A stretch of 64,000 nucleotides of DNA from Heterodera schachtii (taxonomy: Eukaryota > Nematoda > Chromadorea > Rhabditida > Heteroderidae). Position numbers and translations under genes: made by a program. Numbering within the stretch: position 1 is the stretch's first letter; each line of letters opens with the position of its first letter. Under the pieces are notes generated by a model, which was not told the origin of the DNA, did not search any database, and was given only the letters and a program-made list of their open reading frames with translations. Positions 34,111 to 45,351 of the stretch are shown here, piece by piece. The DNA lies in assembly GCA_023374025.1 (NCBI GenBank), contig SIJG01000077.1, positions 378,565 to 442,564 on the forward strand, given 5' to 3'.

Positions 34111-37100
34111 TTTCGGTCCACCCTTTCCAAAATGCCTGTTATTCCGCATAATCTTATTGCCCGCCGAGATATGACACATAATGAATTATCAATTCTGTAT
34201 GACCTTCGTAAAAAGGCCTATGAGGCTAACCAAGCCGCCGGCATGTTTAAATACATTGTCGTCGACTTGGAGCTCAAAGCTCTTTCGAACCCTAAACCAC
34301 TCAGGACAAGGGACTTATAGGGGTGCGCGAGCAAACCGCAAAAAACTATTTTAAATACAAAAACAATTAAATGTCTACTTTTTAATGCTCGCTCGCTTCC
34401 TAATAAAATCCCTGACTTAAATTTTATAACACAAAATAAAAAACCGGATATTCTCATTGTTTCAGAGACTTGGTTAAATTCCATAAACTCAATTTCATAT
34501 GACTTGTCCATAGGTGGTAAATATACTCCAATATTAGCAAATCGTCAAAATAAACGAGGTGGCGGCTGTGCCATACTATTAAGTACTGATATTCCTATGC
34601 TTGAAATTTTCTCTGGGTCAAAATATCAATGTGAAATTGTTCACATTAAACTTTGCTTAGCAAAAGTGATTCACATTTTTGCCTTGTATAAGCCGCCTCA
34701 ATGTTCTATACAAAATTTTAAAAAAATCTTAGATTATATTTCAGAATTTAATTACCATAATATTCTTGTGTGTGGTGATCTGACCTACCAGGAATCGATT
34801 GGATTAATTATCGAATAGATAATAACAATCAATCGAAAATATTCTTTGACTTTGTTGCACAAAAACGGTTGATTCAACACGTAAAACAAGCAACACGTGG
34901 GAATAACATTTTAGACCTAATTCTTTCAAACCCAAACCAATTAGTTTATGAAACGAATGTTATAGAAACTTTTTCAACTTCAGATCATCACATGATAGAA
35001 TTTAAAATTAATGCGAGCTATTCGATCACCAAAAAAGAGAAAATTTTCATCAGAGAGTTTAAAAGAAATAATTTTCTGAGACTTAGCAATGAGATTCAGC
35101 AAAAACGAATTGACTTACATTTATTGAATTTATTTCATGTTGACGAGAAATATAATCTTCTCGCTAAAGAACTTTATAAATCCTTCGATAAATTTTTTCC
35201 TAAAAAAGCATTACGAAAAATTATAAAAAACAACTACCCACAAAAAATCAAAAAATTATACTCCGAAAAATTAAAAATACATAGGCTTATTAGAAAATAC
35301 CCTGATCACGGACAAATTAAAATAAAATACAAAATTTTAAGTAGGAATCTGAAAAGGGAATTAAAAAATATTAATGATAATAAAGAAAGCCAACTTGTCA
35401 ATAAAGGCAATTTGGCTATTTTTAAATACATCGGCAACAAATTTAATTCCGACAGAGAAATAAGATTGCTTTTCGATGACCAAGGCAGAATTTATACAGA
35501 GGATAGGCAGAAATGCATGCTTTTTGGTAAAATATTTCAACAAAATTTTATGCAAAGAAATTGTAATATGAATTATCCCATTAATAGCAAAATAAATAGC
35601 CTTACAGATATTGAATTAAATGCTGCCTTAGTCTGGGAAGCACTTAGGAAGTTACCAAACAGAAACTCGACATCTCCAGACGGGTTACCTTATATATTGA
35701 TTAAGCAATGCGCAGATTTATTGGCACCTATCATAAGTGAACTCTTTCGAATAATTTTAGATTATGGGGAAATCCCAAACTTATGGCGTACATCTTTTAT
35801 AATTCCAATTTATAAAAAAGGGGATAAATCGAATCCAAATAATTATCGTCCAATCTCTCTGACATGTACTTTATGTAGGGTTTTTGAACGACTATTAGCA
35901 TGGCATATAATTAAATATCTTGAGAAAAATAAAATTCTAACTGATGAACAATTTGGGTTTTTGAAATCCAGGTCGACCACCACACAGTTGTTGGTCTCCC
36001 TGGATTATTTCTATAAATCAATAGAAAAGGGACAAAAAGTTGATATAGTATTTATAGATTTTGAAAAAGCTTTTGATTCAGTGCCAATAAATTTGTTAAT
36101 TGTTAAACTTCAGAACATAGGTATTTCTGGGAAAATACTGAAATTTCTTCAAAATTTTCTAACGAATAGATCATATAGAGTTAAAATTGGAGAGTATTAT
36201 TCCGAAAGTTTTAGAACTTATTCCGGTGTCCCACAGGGCAGTGTCCTCGGGCCTCTTCTTTTTTTGATTTTTATAAATGACCTTACTAATTTTATTCCGC
36301 CTGAAGTCGGAATTAAATTGTATGCCGATGATGTTAAAATTTACATTTCGCATGATAATGACGCGAAAAGGGATTTACTCTCTTTAGCGTTGGCTAACTT
36401 AGCCAAATGGTCAAAAGACAATGGCATAGCCATTGCGCATGAGAAATGCGCAGTATTATATTTAGGAAAAAATAATCCTAAACATGAGTATAAAATTGGC
36501 GAGAAAGTAATTTTAAGCGTAGATTGTGTCCGTGATCTGGGAGTTTTGGTTGATCAAAAGCTCTCATTTGGCATTCATATTTCAAAAATTTTAAAGGCGG
36601 CCTATTACAAGGCATATCAAATTTTAAAAATATTAAAAACAAGGAATATCAGTACCTTAATACTAGCATATAAAAGCTATATCAGACCTCACCTCGAATA
36701 CGCATCCGAAGTATGGAATGTCCCCGTAAAAGAACCGAGTAAAAGAATAGAAAAGGTTCAAAAATATTTCACAAGAATCGTATACAAAAAATGTGGCCTC
36801 AAGGCGGCACCATATGAAAAAAGACTTGAAATTTGCAAATTGGAGAAATTAAGTATTCGAAGGTCGCTCACTGATATGAATATGACTTACAAAATAATTA
36901 GGGGCTTAACTCATTTAGACCCAAAAAAATATTTCGAATTTTCTTCAAGATCGCAACGAAAAAGATTTAGGATTCAAAACAAAAGATTCAGTAATAAATC
37001 TCGGAATAATTTCTTTATTCGAACAATTAATCCATGGAACTGCTTACCCAAAACAGTTATGGAAATATCAGGTTTAAATAAATTTAAAAATCTTACGAAA

Positions 37101-37302
37101 GAATTTTATACAAAAAATAAGTCCTGAGTGGTGGTGGTTCATCTCATCTCATTTTTTAAATTTTATGTATGGTATGTATTGTGATATTGACTTGACTTTA
37201 TTTCATTTTTTTTTACCTGTGTTCATTACTATGTTTTCCGCTATAAGTGCAAGTATATTTGCCTTGCGGTTTGCTCAATAAATAAATAAATAAATAAATA
37301 AA
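34111..37302 (+). mobile_element. Non-LTR retrotransposon (LINE), CR1/Jockey-like
   Basis: About 3.2 kb, ending in a short tandem AATA repeat (about 37279-37302) in place of a poly(A) tail, as in CR1-type elements. It encodes an apurinic-type endonuclease and a reverse transcriptase. It is inserted in the hAT-like element. Confidence 0.85.
34132..37127 (+). pseudogene. LINE polyprotein: endonuclease + reverse transcriptase, with two lesions
   Basis: A frame opens at ATG 34132 (MPVIPHNLIARRD) and is stopped by TAG at 34318-34320; the same frame then continues with endonuclease motifs (LFNARSLPNKI, ILIVSETWLN, YKPPQ, VCGD). A 1-nt shift near 34780 breaks the conserved GD-LPGIDW motif. The frame then runs open to 37127 (ORF from 34869) with RT motifs: NNYRPISLT, DIVFIDFEKAFDSVP, GVPQGSVLGPLLFLIFINDL and LYADDVKIY (catalytic YADD). 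Only these two lesions are seen, so the copy is young. LINE proteins nick DNA and prime reverse transcription at the target. Confidence 0.85.
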
Positions 37303-37862
37303 AAGTATAATAAACAACCAAAAAATGGGTTTAAATGTGTATATTCAATATTTGTTTAAATAAACTGAAAAAGTACAATAAACAACCAAAAAATGGGTTT
37401 AAAAACTTAAAAATGCAATTTTTTATCGTCGTCCACTGTATAAAAAATACTTTCTAATTTGCCAAAATTTCGAAAAGAATTCTCATTTAAAAAAAAAATA
37501 TTCACAAAAAATTGCGAAAATATTTATTAAAAATGCCAAAATGACCGACGAAAACTCAAAATTTTCGTATTTTTGGGAGAGTAATTTTAAAAATTTCCAA
37601 AAAGTCTATTGTTAGGGTTGTATTTTTCGCTTTTTTGTCATTTTTCTTGTGAAAATTTGCAAAAAATGGCCAAAATATGGACTAAAAACACAAAAATGCC
37701 TAAATATGGATTTCTTCTCGAAAACCCCCAAAATATGGACTTATATGGACTAAAAATCTTCACCAATTCAAAAAATTTTAATGTAGAAATGCTATTTTTG
37801 AGCCCCTTTCTTCATAGCATATGCGCAGAAAAATATGTTAATCCATATAATTTACAACCCTA

Positions 37863-38319
37863 CTAATGAATCACAATTTTTGCTAATAATCTAATCCTGT
37901 TTGTCAGCGAAAAATTTAGGAAGCGAACAAAATAACTAAAAAATTTGTCAAAAATTCGAAAAAATATTTTTTGGGTGTGCGGAGCTATTTTTGGTTTTCG
38001 ACTTCGGGCCTGATTTCTGATTTTGAAAAATTTTCGATCCAATCCCTGCTTTAAGTGGCCAATTAGGTAATTCCGAAAAATCGTAAAAATAACAATTGGA
38101 CTTTTCCATAAGTGAGTTTATACAACCACGCATATACATACATACATATATACATCTATTGCTATAATGGAATATACAACGGAATACAACAGTTTATGTA
38201 GAAATAGGTTATCTATCATATGCCATCCATCACATCGTCGTTTCATCGCATTGGTTATGTTTTATTGGCATCAGCATCGTTTCATTCGTCTCTCTTCTGC
38301 TTAAGTTCACTCGATTGCT
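37863..38319. other. Intergenic
   Basis: AT-rich, with a few ATACAT repeats near 38130-38155. No gene seen. Confidence 0.35.
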
Positions 38320-39541
38320 CACGTGGCGACATAATTAATTCCACGCCGCGAATGTTTGAAGAAAAATCTCGAAGACGGACGAACACACCATGAAAAACAA
38401 AATCTCCAAGACGGACGAACACATCATGACAATGCTGAGCACCTTAAATTAAAAGGGTTTAAATTTGGAAAATGAGAAAATCAAATGACAAAAGCAGCAC
38501 AAAACAAACTCACCAAAGTGACCAACGGCACATTTGTGTGATCCGCTTGGAAGTTGACGCAAGTCCAAAAGTCCGTCCAATTGAGCAACAATTTGAATGA
38601 GTACACAACACACAAACACCAGCAGAAGGCAGAATGGAAGGCACAGAAATATGCCGAAGACTGAAAAACAAAACAAATTAAGCGACGCAACAATTTTTGA
38701 GCATTTGAAGCGATTTATAAATATGATTTTGTGTAAAAAAATGAGTTTTCGATTATTTGCAATGCAAAAGCGTAAAACCGTCTTTTTATTTTCTTTTTTT
38801 ATGGGACCAATAAAAGTAAAAACATTGTCCTCTTTTGATAGCTCACAAACAAACAAAAAAATCAACTTGACAAAAGCAACAAAAACTATTTTCATTTTGA
38901 TCAAAAAATCCATTAAGCTTTCATCTGAAACCATTAATCCAAAGCCAAGAATGAAAAGCGAGCACAATGCGATGCACAGTTGGTCGGAAAAATAATTGGA
39001 AGTGAGTTTTTTGAGGGGATTTCTGTCCAGCAGGGGAACAAAGTCAAGAACCCAGTCAAAAGGCGTAATCTGAAAAACAAAATGAAATTTGCTTTTTTCA
39101 TTTCATTTCGTTTTGCTGCTGGTTTACCTTTAGGAATACAATGGCGTCCAGCGGGTGGCAATTTCGTGGCCAATTTGTCCATGAATTGGTGGTGTTGCTG
39201 CCGTTCTTCGTCGATTGGTCGTCGTCCATTGGTGCTGCTGCTCATCGCCAGCAGCTGTTGGTTTTGCCATTTGTGATGGTCGAAGAACACAGTGCCGAAG
39301 TCGCCGCTTTTCGTGTCCTTTCCGATGAGCGTAAAGCTTTTGCAATGGCCCACAGAGATGTGATGGAGGAAGTCCTGAAAAGCACATCAACAACAATATC
39401 ATTTTGATCATTTTTGTGAAATTAATTGACTTTTGGGTCAGCAAAAGTGCCACAGAATTGGTTCAGTGAAAGGATTTGCCAAATGAATGCCAAAGTGAGC
39501 ACAATTTGCATCAACTTGAAGTAGACGATCTTCTTCCACAT
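38320..39541 (-). CDS. Putative four-transmembrane protein gene (one frame break)
   Basis: Minus-strand exons: 39541-39431 (MWKKIVYFKLMQIVLTLAFI..., TM1), 39374-39128 (extracellular-type domain, SVGHCKSFTLIGKD; later NGSNTTNSWTNWPRNCHP), 39069-38932 (ITPFDWVLDFVPLLDRNP, then TM2 LCIALCSLFILGFGLM), 38660-38514 (TM3 AYFCAFHSAFCWCLCVVYSF), 38442-38320 (TM4 VLSIVMMCSSVLEICF, then a basic tail ending GINYVAT). All introns are short and junctions are phase 0, except that exon 2 must change frame by 1 nt near 39200 to join exon 3. This is either a disabling indel, a sequence error, or a missed splice. The first donor (GTCAAT) is weak. I do not recognise the family; the topology is tetraspan-like. 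Confidence 0.45.
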
Positions 39542-40186
39542 GATGCCGCCACGTGTGGTGTCGACTTCCGTCTGTTGTGATAGATGAAGGAGCAGCAAAA
39601 CGATGCTTTGACGCAAGCGGCAAATAGAAAACAATGATGAAATACACTGACGGGATGCAAAAATGAGCGCATTTTATTCGTTACGTTTCTTTATATATTG
39701 ACCAGCAGAGCATTGAGTCGGTGTGTCAACGAATGGAGGAAAAATTACCAAGGTAGTGGGAGAAAAGTGCTATAAAAGGCAAACACTTCCATCATGTACT
39801 TCATCAATCCCTTTTCATGGCTATAAAACTGTTTGTTTTTTCGATTTGCCTCGCATTTGAAAAAATAAAAGTTTCTAACGCAATAATTCTGCAATTATTC
39901 TTCTCTTCGTGACTTTGTGACGACGAAATCATTCGGAATTCGGCAAATTGTGCTCTAATTACCACAAAAATGAACCGCCGGTAAAATGATTTTAGACAAA
40001 ATTTTCATTAATTTCTGGTTTAAAAGAGTCCATCCATATCATTTGATTTTTTCGGGGAGCAAAAGCGGTGCCATTCAGCAAAAGCCCACACATTTTAAAA
40101 AGGAAACTGCTGATTTTCACATAATTTTTTCATCTTTGCTAAGCCATTTATCCGCCGAAAACTCTTAATAATTTCCCCTCAACAAA
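39542..40186. other. Intergenic between the TM gene and FB9
   Basis: From about 40065 it carries the conserved leader of MSDN-type genes (GCTGATTTTCACATAATTTT, then CATCTTTGCTAAG), also seen before FB4, FB5, FB10 and FB12. No other gene. Confidence 0.4.
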
Positions 40187-41049
40187 ATGTCTGACAACCG
40201 AAACGAAGCGGAGGAGAAAATGGCGAAAGCAATGTAAAATTAAAATGCCAATTTTAAATTTTGTTTTCCTTTTTTTCAGTTTCATCTCCGCCGACTGTTG
40301 GCTTTGTGTGTTCGATTTGCTGCCGCCTTCACAAATTGGCCTCGGAATTGCGCTGGTCAGCCACCGTTTTGACTTCTACGTGGACGAACACTTCAGTGCT
40401 CGCAAATGGACATTGGCATTTATTCGAATTCGACGCAAAATTGGAGAGAATGGCACAAATCAAATGGAAATTGTCAATTCCGATGGAAAACCAATGCCAA
40501 TTCCGCAAATTCGACTGCCACGTGAAGTCATCGGATTAAGATTTATCAGAATCACGTAAAATTGACGCTAAAATTAAAAATTTAGGCAACATTTCCCCAT
40601 TCATTTTCAGTTACGTCGACCAAAATGCCATCGCTTTTCTCCATCGTTTTCGTCGGCTTTTCGCCGCCTGTCAAATTTATCTGACTCTTTGTACGTCGGA
40701 TGACCGAATTTTGGAGTTGATTATACACAACATTTGGCCAATGCTCAGGAGAAACATTCATGGCATGGAATTTGTGGCCAATGGTTTCCGCCGTTTGCGT
40801 CAATTCGTCCCGTCATTTCTCAGCGATTGTCCATCGCTTCGCTTTGTCTTCTCTGGCTATGTCAGCAATCTCTTTTTGGAATTTCCGTGTGATGACAATG
40901 CCATGGCATCGGATAGACAAGCATTGGCCAAATGGCTTTTCACTCCGCTTCAAAACGGTGTGCCAAAAGTGTTCAGATGCTGGATGGACAGCGATGAAGG
41001 GATTTTTGCGTCGAAGCTTGAAGCCCTCAAATCGGTGCTTACTAATTGA
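40187..41049 (+). CDS. FB9: F-box-like family gene lacking exons D and E (253 aa)
   Basis: Exons A 40187-40233 (MSDNRNEAEEKMAKA), B 40280-40555, C from 40611. At the usual exon C donor (AAATCG|GTGCTT, 41034) no exon D follows before FB10 begins at 41429, so translation would read on to a TGA (41047-41049), giving 253 codons. Motifs present: CWLCVFDLLPPSQIGLG, LVSHRFDFYVDEHF, NIWPMLRRNIHG, DRQALAKWLFTPLQNGVPKVF. The frame is otherwise undamaged. Likely a 3'-truncated duplicate; whether it is expressed is unknown. Confidence 0.65.
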
Positions 41050-41428
41050 TTTACCTATTTGGCACCTTACGGTTTTTGGAGTTCGCTGACTTAACCAATT
41101 AAAACGAATTCGAACCCAAAGGCTCTCGCTACAACCCCAGTTGACTATCTAAACTCGTAAAATCGTCCATCTTCGGCCTTTCGTGCCCTTTCATCACCAA
41201 ATATTATTTATTTATGATTTAAATATATTCTTCGAATAAAAAAGTTAAAAATATTTCTTAATAATGACCCTGATTTTTCTTCTTTTTTTTGAATGGATAT
41301 CTGCCATTCAGCAGCAAAAGCCCACACATTTAAAAAGTAAATGCCGATTTCACATAATTTTTTCATCTTCGCTTGCTAAGCTAATTTAAATCCGTCGAAA
41401 ACTGTCTTAATCATTCCCTCTCAACAAA

Positions 41429-42600
41429 ATATCTGACAACCGAAAAGAAGCGGAGGAAAAGATGGCAAAAGCAATGTAAAATTGAAAATTAAAATGCCAA
41501 TTTTAAATTTGAATTTTAAATTTTGTTTTCCTTTTTTCAGTTTCATCTCCGCCGATTGTTGGCTTTGTGTCTTCGATCTGCTTCCGCCCTCACAACTTGG
41601 CCTTGAAATTGCGATGATTAGCTACCGATTTAACATTTATGTGGATGAACACTTCAAAACGCGAAAATGGACATTGGCACTTATTCGAATTCGAAGCAAA
41701 ATTGGAGAGAATGGCACAAAGCAAATGGAAATTGTCAATTATGATGGAGAACCATTGCAAATTCCGCAAATTCAAATGCCACGAAAAGTCATCGGGTTCA
41801 AACGCATCATCATCTCGTAAATTGGCCATACTGCAAAATTTAGACAATAATTCCCCATTTATTTTTAGTTTCGTCGACCAAAATGCAATCGCTTTTCTTC
41901 ACCGTTTTCGCCAACTTTTCGCCTCATTCTGTCCAATTAATTTGTTCATCGGCACGGACAATGATCGCATTGCGAAGTTTATTTTGCGCAACATTTGGCC
42001 AAAGTTCGGAAAAAACATTCATCTCTTGCGATTGTCCGCCAACACTTTCCACCGTTTGCGCAAATTCGTCCCGTCAATTCTCATCGATTGTCCATCTCTT
42101 CATGTTGTCTTTTCCGACTTTGGCGATCTCTTCACCGAATTTCCTGCCGATGACAGTGCCACGGCATCGGATGGACAAGCATTGGCCAAATGGCTTTTCA
42201 CTCCACTTCAAAGCAATGTGCCAAAACTGTTCAAATGTTCGTTGCACATGGATGGTGTGAATTGGCCGTTGAATATTGAACCGTTCAAAGCGGTGCTTTC
42301 ATTTTGTATTTCTTTATCTATTTTCCCATATTTCAGGCTTTTGCCAATGCTTCTTCCCCCGTCAATTTCATTGTCTCCATTTGGTTCCGTTATTCTGTTG
42401 ACTTCGTTGTGCCCTTTGATCTGATCAACGAATTGACTCGTGAACAATTGGCATTGAAAAGAATTAACAATAGCCAACGTTTTCTGCTGATCCGTCGTCC
42501 AATTGCGCGAGACGAAAGCAAATGGACAAAATGTGAAAAGGTTTTCACAGTAAGAAACACGCTCATTAAAACAAGCGAAAAAAGAAGTAAAAGTAATTAA
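41429..42600 (+). CDS. FB10: near-identical inverted copy of FB5 with lost ATG and altered 3' end
   Basis: Exons A 41429-41475, B 41541-41816, C 41869-42292, D 42337-42600 are open (1011 nt). The family start codon is ATA (41429-41431) instead of ATG; the next in-frame ATG is 41462 (MAKA), giving 325 aa. Exon D follows FB5 to DESKWTKCEK (about 42540) and then breaks abruptly into sequence from the family 3' flank (TTTCACAGTAAGAAACACGC), ending TSEKRSKSN. Exon E is missing. Exons B and C match FB5 almost base for base. The gene may still produce a protein with a novel C-terminus, but two separate lesions suggest decay. Confidence 0.65.
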
Positions 42601-44269
42601 TTGCCAAACGAATTTAATGGAATTAATTTTAAAAAAAAACCAAAAAATTCAATCTGTAATTAAACTGTTCATTAACTAATTGGACTTTAGTGCCCAACTA
42701 ATGAAGAAGTTAATTACACAATTTGCCATTCCATCGGTTCAGACCAGCGCATTTTCATCATGTGAATGATTTTGACTGTTTTCACATTCGCAATCAGAAA
42801 TGCACTGGTCAAAACGGTGGAGAAACAGAAGAAATTGTTGAATTTGTAATTGAAATTAATGACAAGTAATGAGGAAAACAATTAATTAATTAATGATTAT
42901 TAGCAGTGAATGGATTTTTAGTTTTAAACTAATTTTTTGCGGATATTTCTTTAGGGTTTTTATCAATTGCCAACTATTTAAGCTTCAATTCTTTGGAAAC
43001 TATTTTAGCAACCATTTTGGCATTTTTCATTTTATTTTTAGCAATTATTTTGGCATTTTTAGTTTTTTAGCAACTATTTTGGCAATAATTTCGCGATTTT
43101 AGTAACTAAAAATCCGTTCATTGAATATTAGGAAAAAAAAAATTTACAAATTTGGGCTGTTCGTTGTTGGTTTAAAAATGCCGAAGATTATTGACCCATT
43201 TCATTTCAATTGGATTAATTTGACCGGGCTAAATTTGCCCTTATGCAAGTAAATGGACTCGGCATTTTTTCTTTGCTTACACAACGGCATTTTGGGAAAA
43301 ATAAAAAAGTTTAGAATATCTCTGCAAATGAACCATTAAACTGCATGCCTAAGAAAGACTAACATTTACTGTTTTTTTGAACCATCTCCTGATACTGAGG
43401 AAGCTAGTGCCGTGCCATGAATGAATGAATAAATAAATGAATTTAGATGGCATGCCAAATAAATAATGAACAGATTTCTTCCAATTAAAAAAATTGAAAT
43501 CCCTTCGAAAAAAATTGTTTTTAAATTAAACTTGTTTTAGGGCTAGGTTTCAGTGTCGGAAAAACCGATTCTGGAATCCATTTGAACTCATTTCGAACCC
43601 CGGACCCGGATTTGAACGAAAATTCAATTTGAAATGAATGAATATGATTTGGTGAGAAATGATCGGTCAAGAAATCTTTTTTCGGTATTGTAAATCGATA
43701 AAGAATGTGCGATTTAATGGTAAATCGTATAAAAGGCAAAACATACAAAATTAATTGGAAAATCTAAAGAATCTTCACGCCAGAGAAATTCACACAATTT
43801 TTTAAATTTTTAAAATTTTGGGTGCGGCCCCAAAACAGGAAAGTACCAATCTAAAGTAGGGTAATGGATAATGATTTAAGGCACTTAGAAGCGGATCAGG
43901 CATTCAATATGAATAAAGCTGATCAAAACCTATTTTTATGCGAAATTCCAATACAATTACCGAAAAGTTGCATTTTTCGGAGTAAAAGCTTCTAATTCAT
44001 TTAACAACAATTATTTTTTCGAAAAAGGACTGATACCATCGGAACTATTGCCCAATTTGGACCCGGGCTTAGAAATTGGACAAATACGAGTTCAGATTCG
44101 CAATCAAGTCTTTTTTTAAACATTCTTAAAGCCAGTTACGGTTTCAGAAAGTCACTAAATTTATCCTAAAGGCAATAATACATAAATAACACAATTTGTG
44201 ATCAGTGCAACAAAAGAACAATTTTATATACTCAACTTCAATCACTTCTCAACAAATCGTTCATCCAGT
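42601..44269. other. Intergenic, repeat-derived
   Basis: First part: family 3' flank. Then AT-rich sequence with TTTTTAGCAACTATTTTGGC-type repeats (42960-43100) and a stretch (43540-44070) with CGGACCCGG and GGACCCGGGC inverted motifs, probably a decayed foldback. No gene. Confidence 0.4.
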
Positions 44270-44560
44270 TCTTCTTCTGATCACTTGGGTCCAATCGTTG
44301 CATCACGAAATACGAATGTCGATTCTGTTCCATTGATCAAGAAAGCTCCATCCTATCGCTTCCTTTTCCCATTTTGTCCATTTGCTTTCATTTCGCTCAA
44401 TTGGACAACGAATCAGAAGAAAACGGCCGATACCGATCAGCATCCTTTTCAACGTCAATTGTTCATGAGTCAATTCGTTGGTCAAATCGAAGAGCAAAAA
44501 CGGAGTCAGCAAAAGGCGTCGGAATGAAATTGACGGGAGATAAAGTATTAGTAAATTCCT
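44270..44560 (-). pseudogene. FB11: exon D-E relic of the F-box-like family
   Basis: Minus-strand sequence begins like exon D (EFTNTLSPVNFIPTPFADSV), shifts frame, then reads LFDLTNELTHEQLTLKRM and CPIERNESKWTKWEKEAIGW. Exon E-like sequence (DPSDQK-type) follows without an intron. Exons A-C are absent. Confidence 0.75.
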
Positions 44561-45351
44561 AAAATAGTGGAAAAATAGGTAAAAACTGTGAAAAGCATTC
44601 CCGAATTACCCGCGCCGAAGTGACCCCGACCCGTTTTCGTGTCGTCCCCTTTTTTCATCACTTTTTGAGTTTCGTTTTCGAGTATTAAAATTTTTAATTT
44701 CATTTCGTGGTTTCGTTTCCGTGAAAAATAAATATTTTCGTTTCGTTTTCGAAATTTTGTTTTGTGGTTTTCGCACACCCCTGGGGCGTATCTTAAATTC
44801 TCGTCAATTTTCTTTTTTGAGTGCTTTTTCTTGCCATTTGCCGCCGACTTTTGACCAATTTTAATGTTTTTTTTATTATTATTTTCATCCCCTTTTACAC
44901 TTACTTACCTACATCATTAATAGGGCTGGGAATTTAAGTCAAATGACTTTTTTTTCGCTGATTTCAAATGACTTAAAAATTACCCCTTAATTTTTTGCAT
45001 CACTTTTCTTAAATGGTAATTAAACCGATTTATTGGAGGCAAAGTGACCATCGACTTTATCATTAGGTCAAAAGAATGAGCCTGGAATTTCAGTCAATTT
45101 ATCCTAAAGGCAAATATACATATAATACAATTTGTGATCACTGCAACAAAACAACAATTCTATATACATCAGATGGGCTCAAATTGATTATCCAACTCCA
45201 CATCAATTAAATAGATCATTTCTCAACAAATCGTTCATTCACTTCTGTTGCTGATCACTTTGGTCGATCATTGCGTTAAGAGCCTAAAAAATCGAAAAAC
45301 AATAAATTTGGATATTTGAATAATCCATCATTCATTCATCACTGACCCATC
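44561..45351. other. Non-coding; 3' flank of FB12
   Basis: A partial TAGGG-type element starts near 44924 (TAGGGCTGGGAATTTAAGTC). From 45000 the sequence mirrors 16645-16319, including the unread exon E of FB12 near 45243-45284. Confidence 0.4.

Larger units (their letters stand above)
34081..37366 (+). repeat. 30-bp direct repeats flanking the LINE
   Basis: An identical 30-mer beginning GTGTATATTCAATATTTG lies at 34081-34110 and 37337-37366, bracketing the LINE. The right copy is separated from the LINE tail by 34 bp that itself recurs after it (near 37375-37406), so a small tandem duplication accompanied or followed insertion. The repeat is probably the target-site duplication. Confidence 0.65.
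33932..37862. mobile_element. hAT-like element, TAGGG family, split by a nested LINE
   Basis: Termini TAGGGTTGTAAATTATATGG and the exact inverse at 37843-37862, flanked by a perfect 8-bp duplication CTAATGAA (33924-33931, 37863-37870). Once the LINE at 34111-37302 is set aside, the element is about 740 bp of ATATGGAC repeats, non-autonomous like its relatives. Two nested transposition events are therefore readable here. Confidence 0.9.

Noticed and set aside
33622..34179. ORFs over the 15-bp repeat on both strands
   Set aside because: Low-complexity products of the repeat period.
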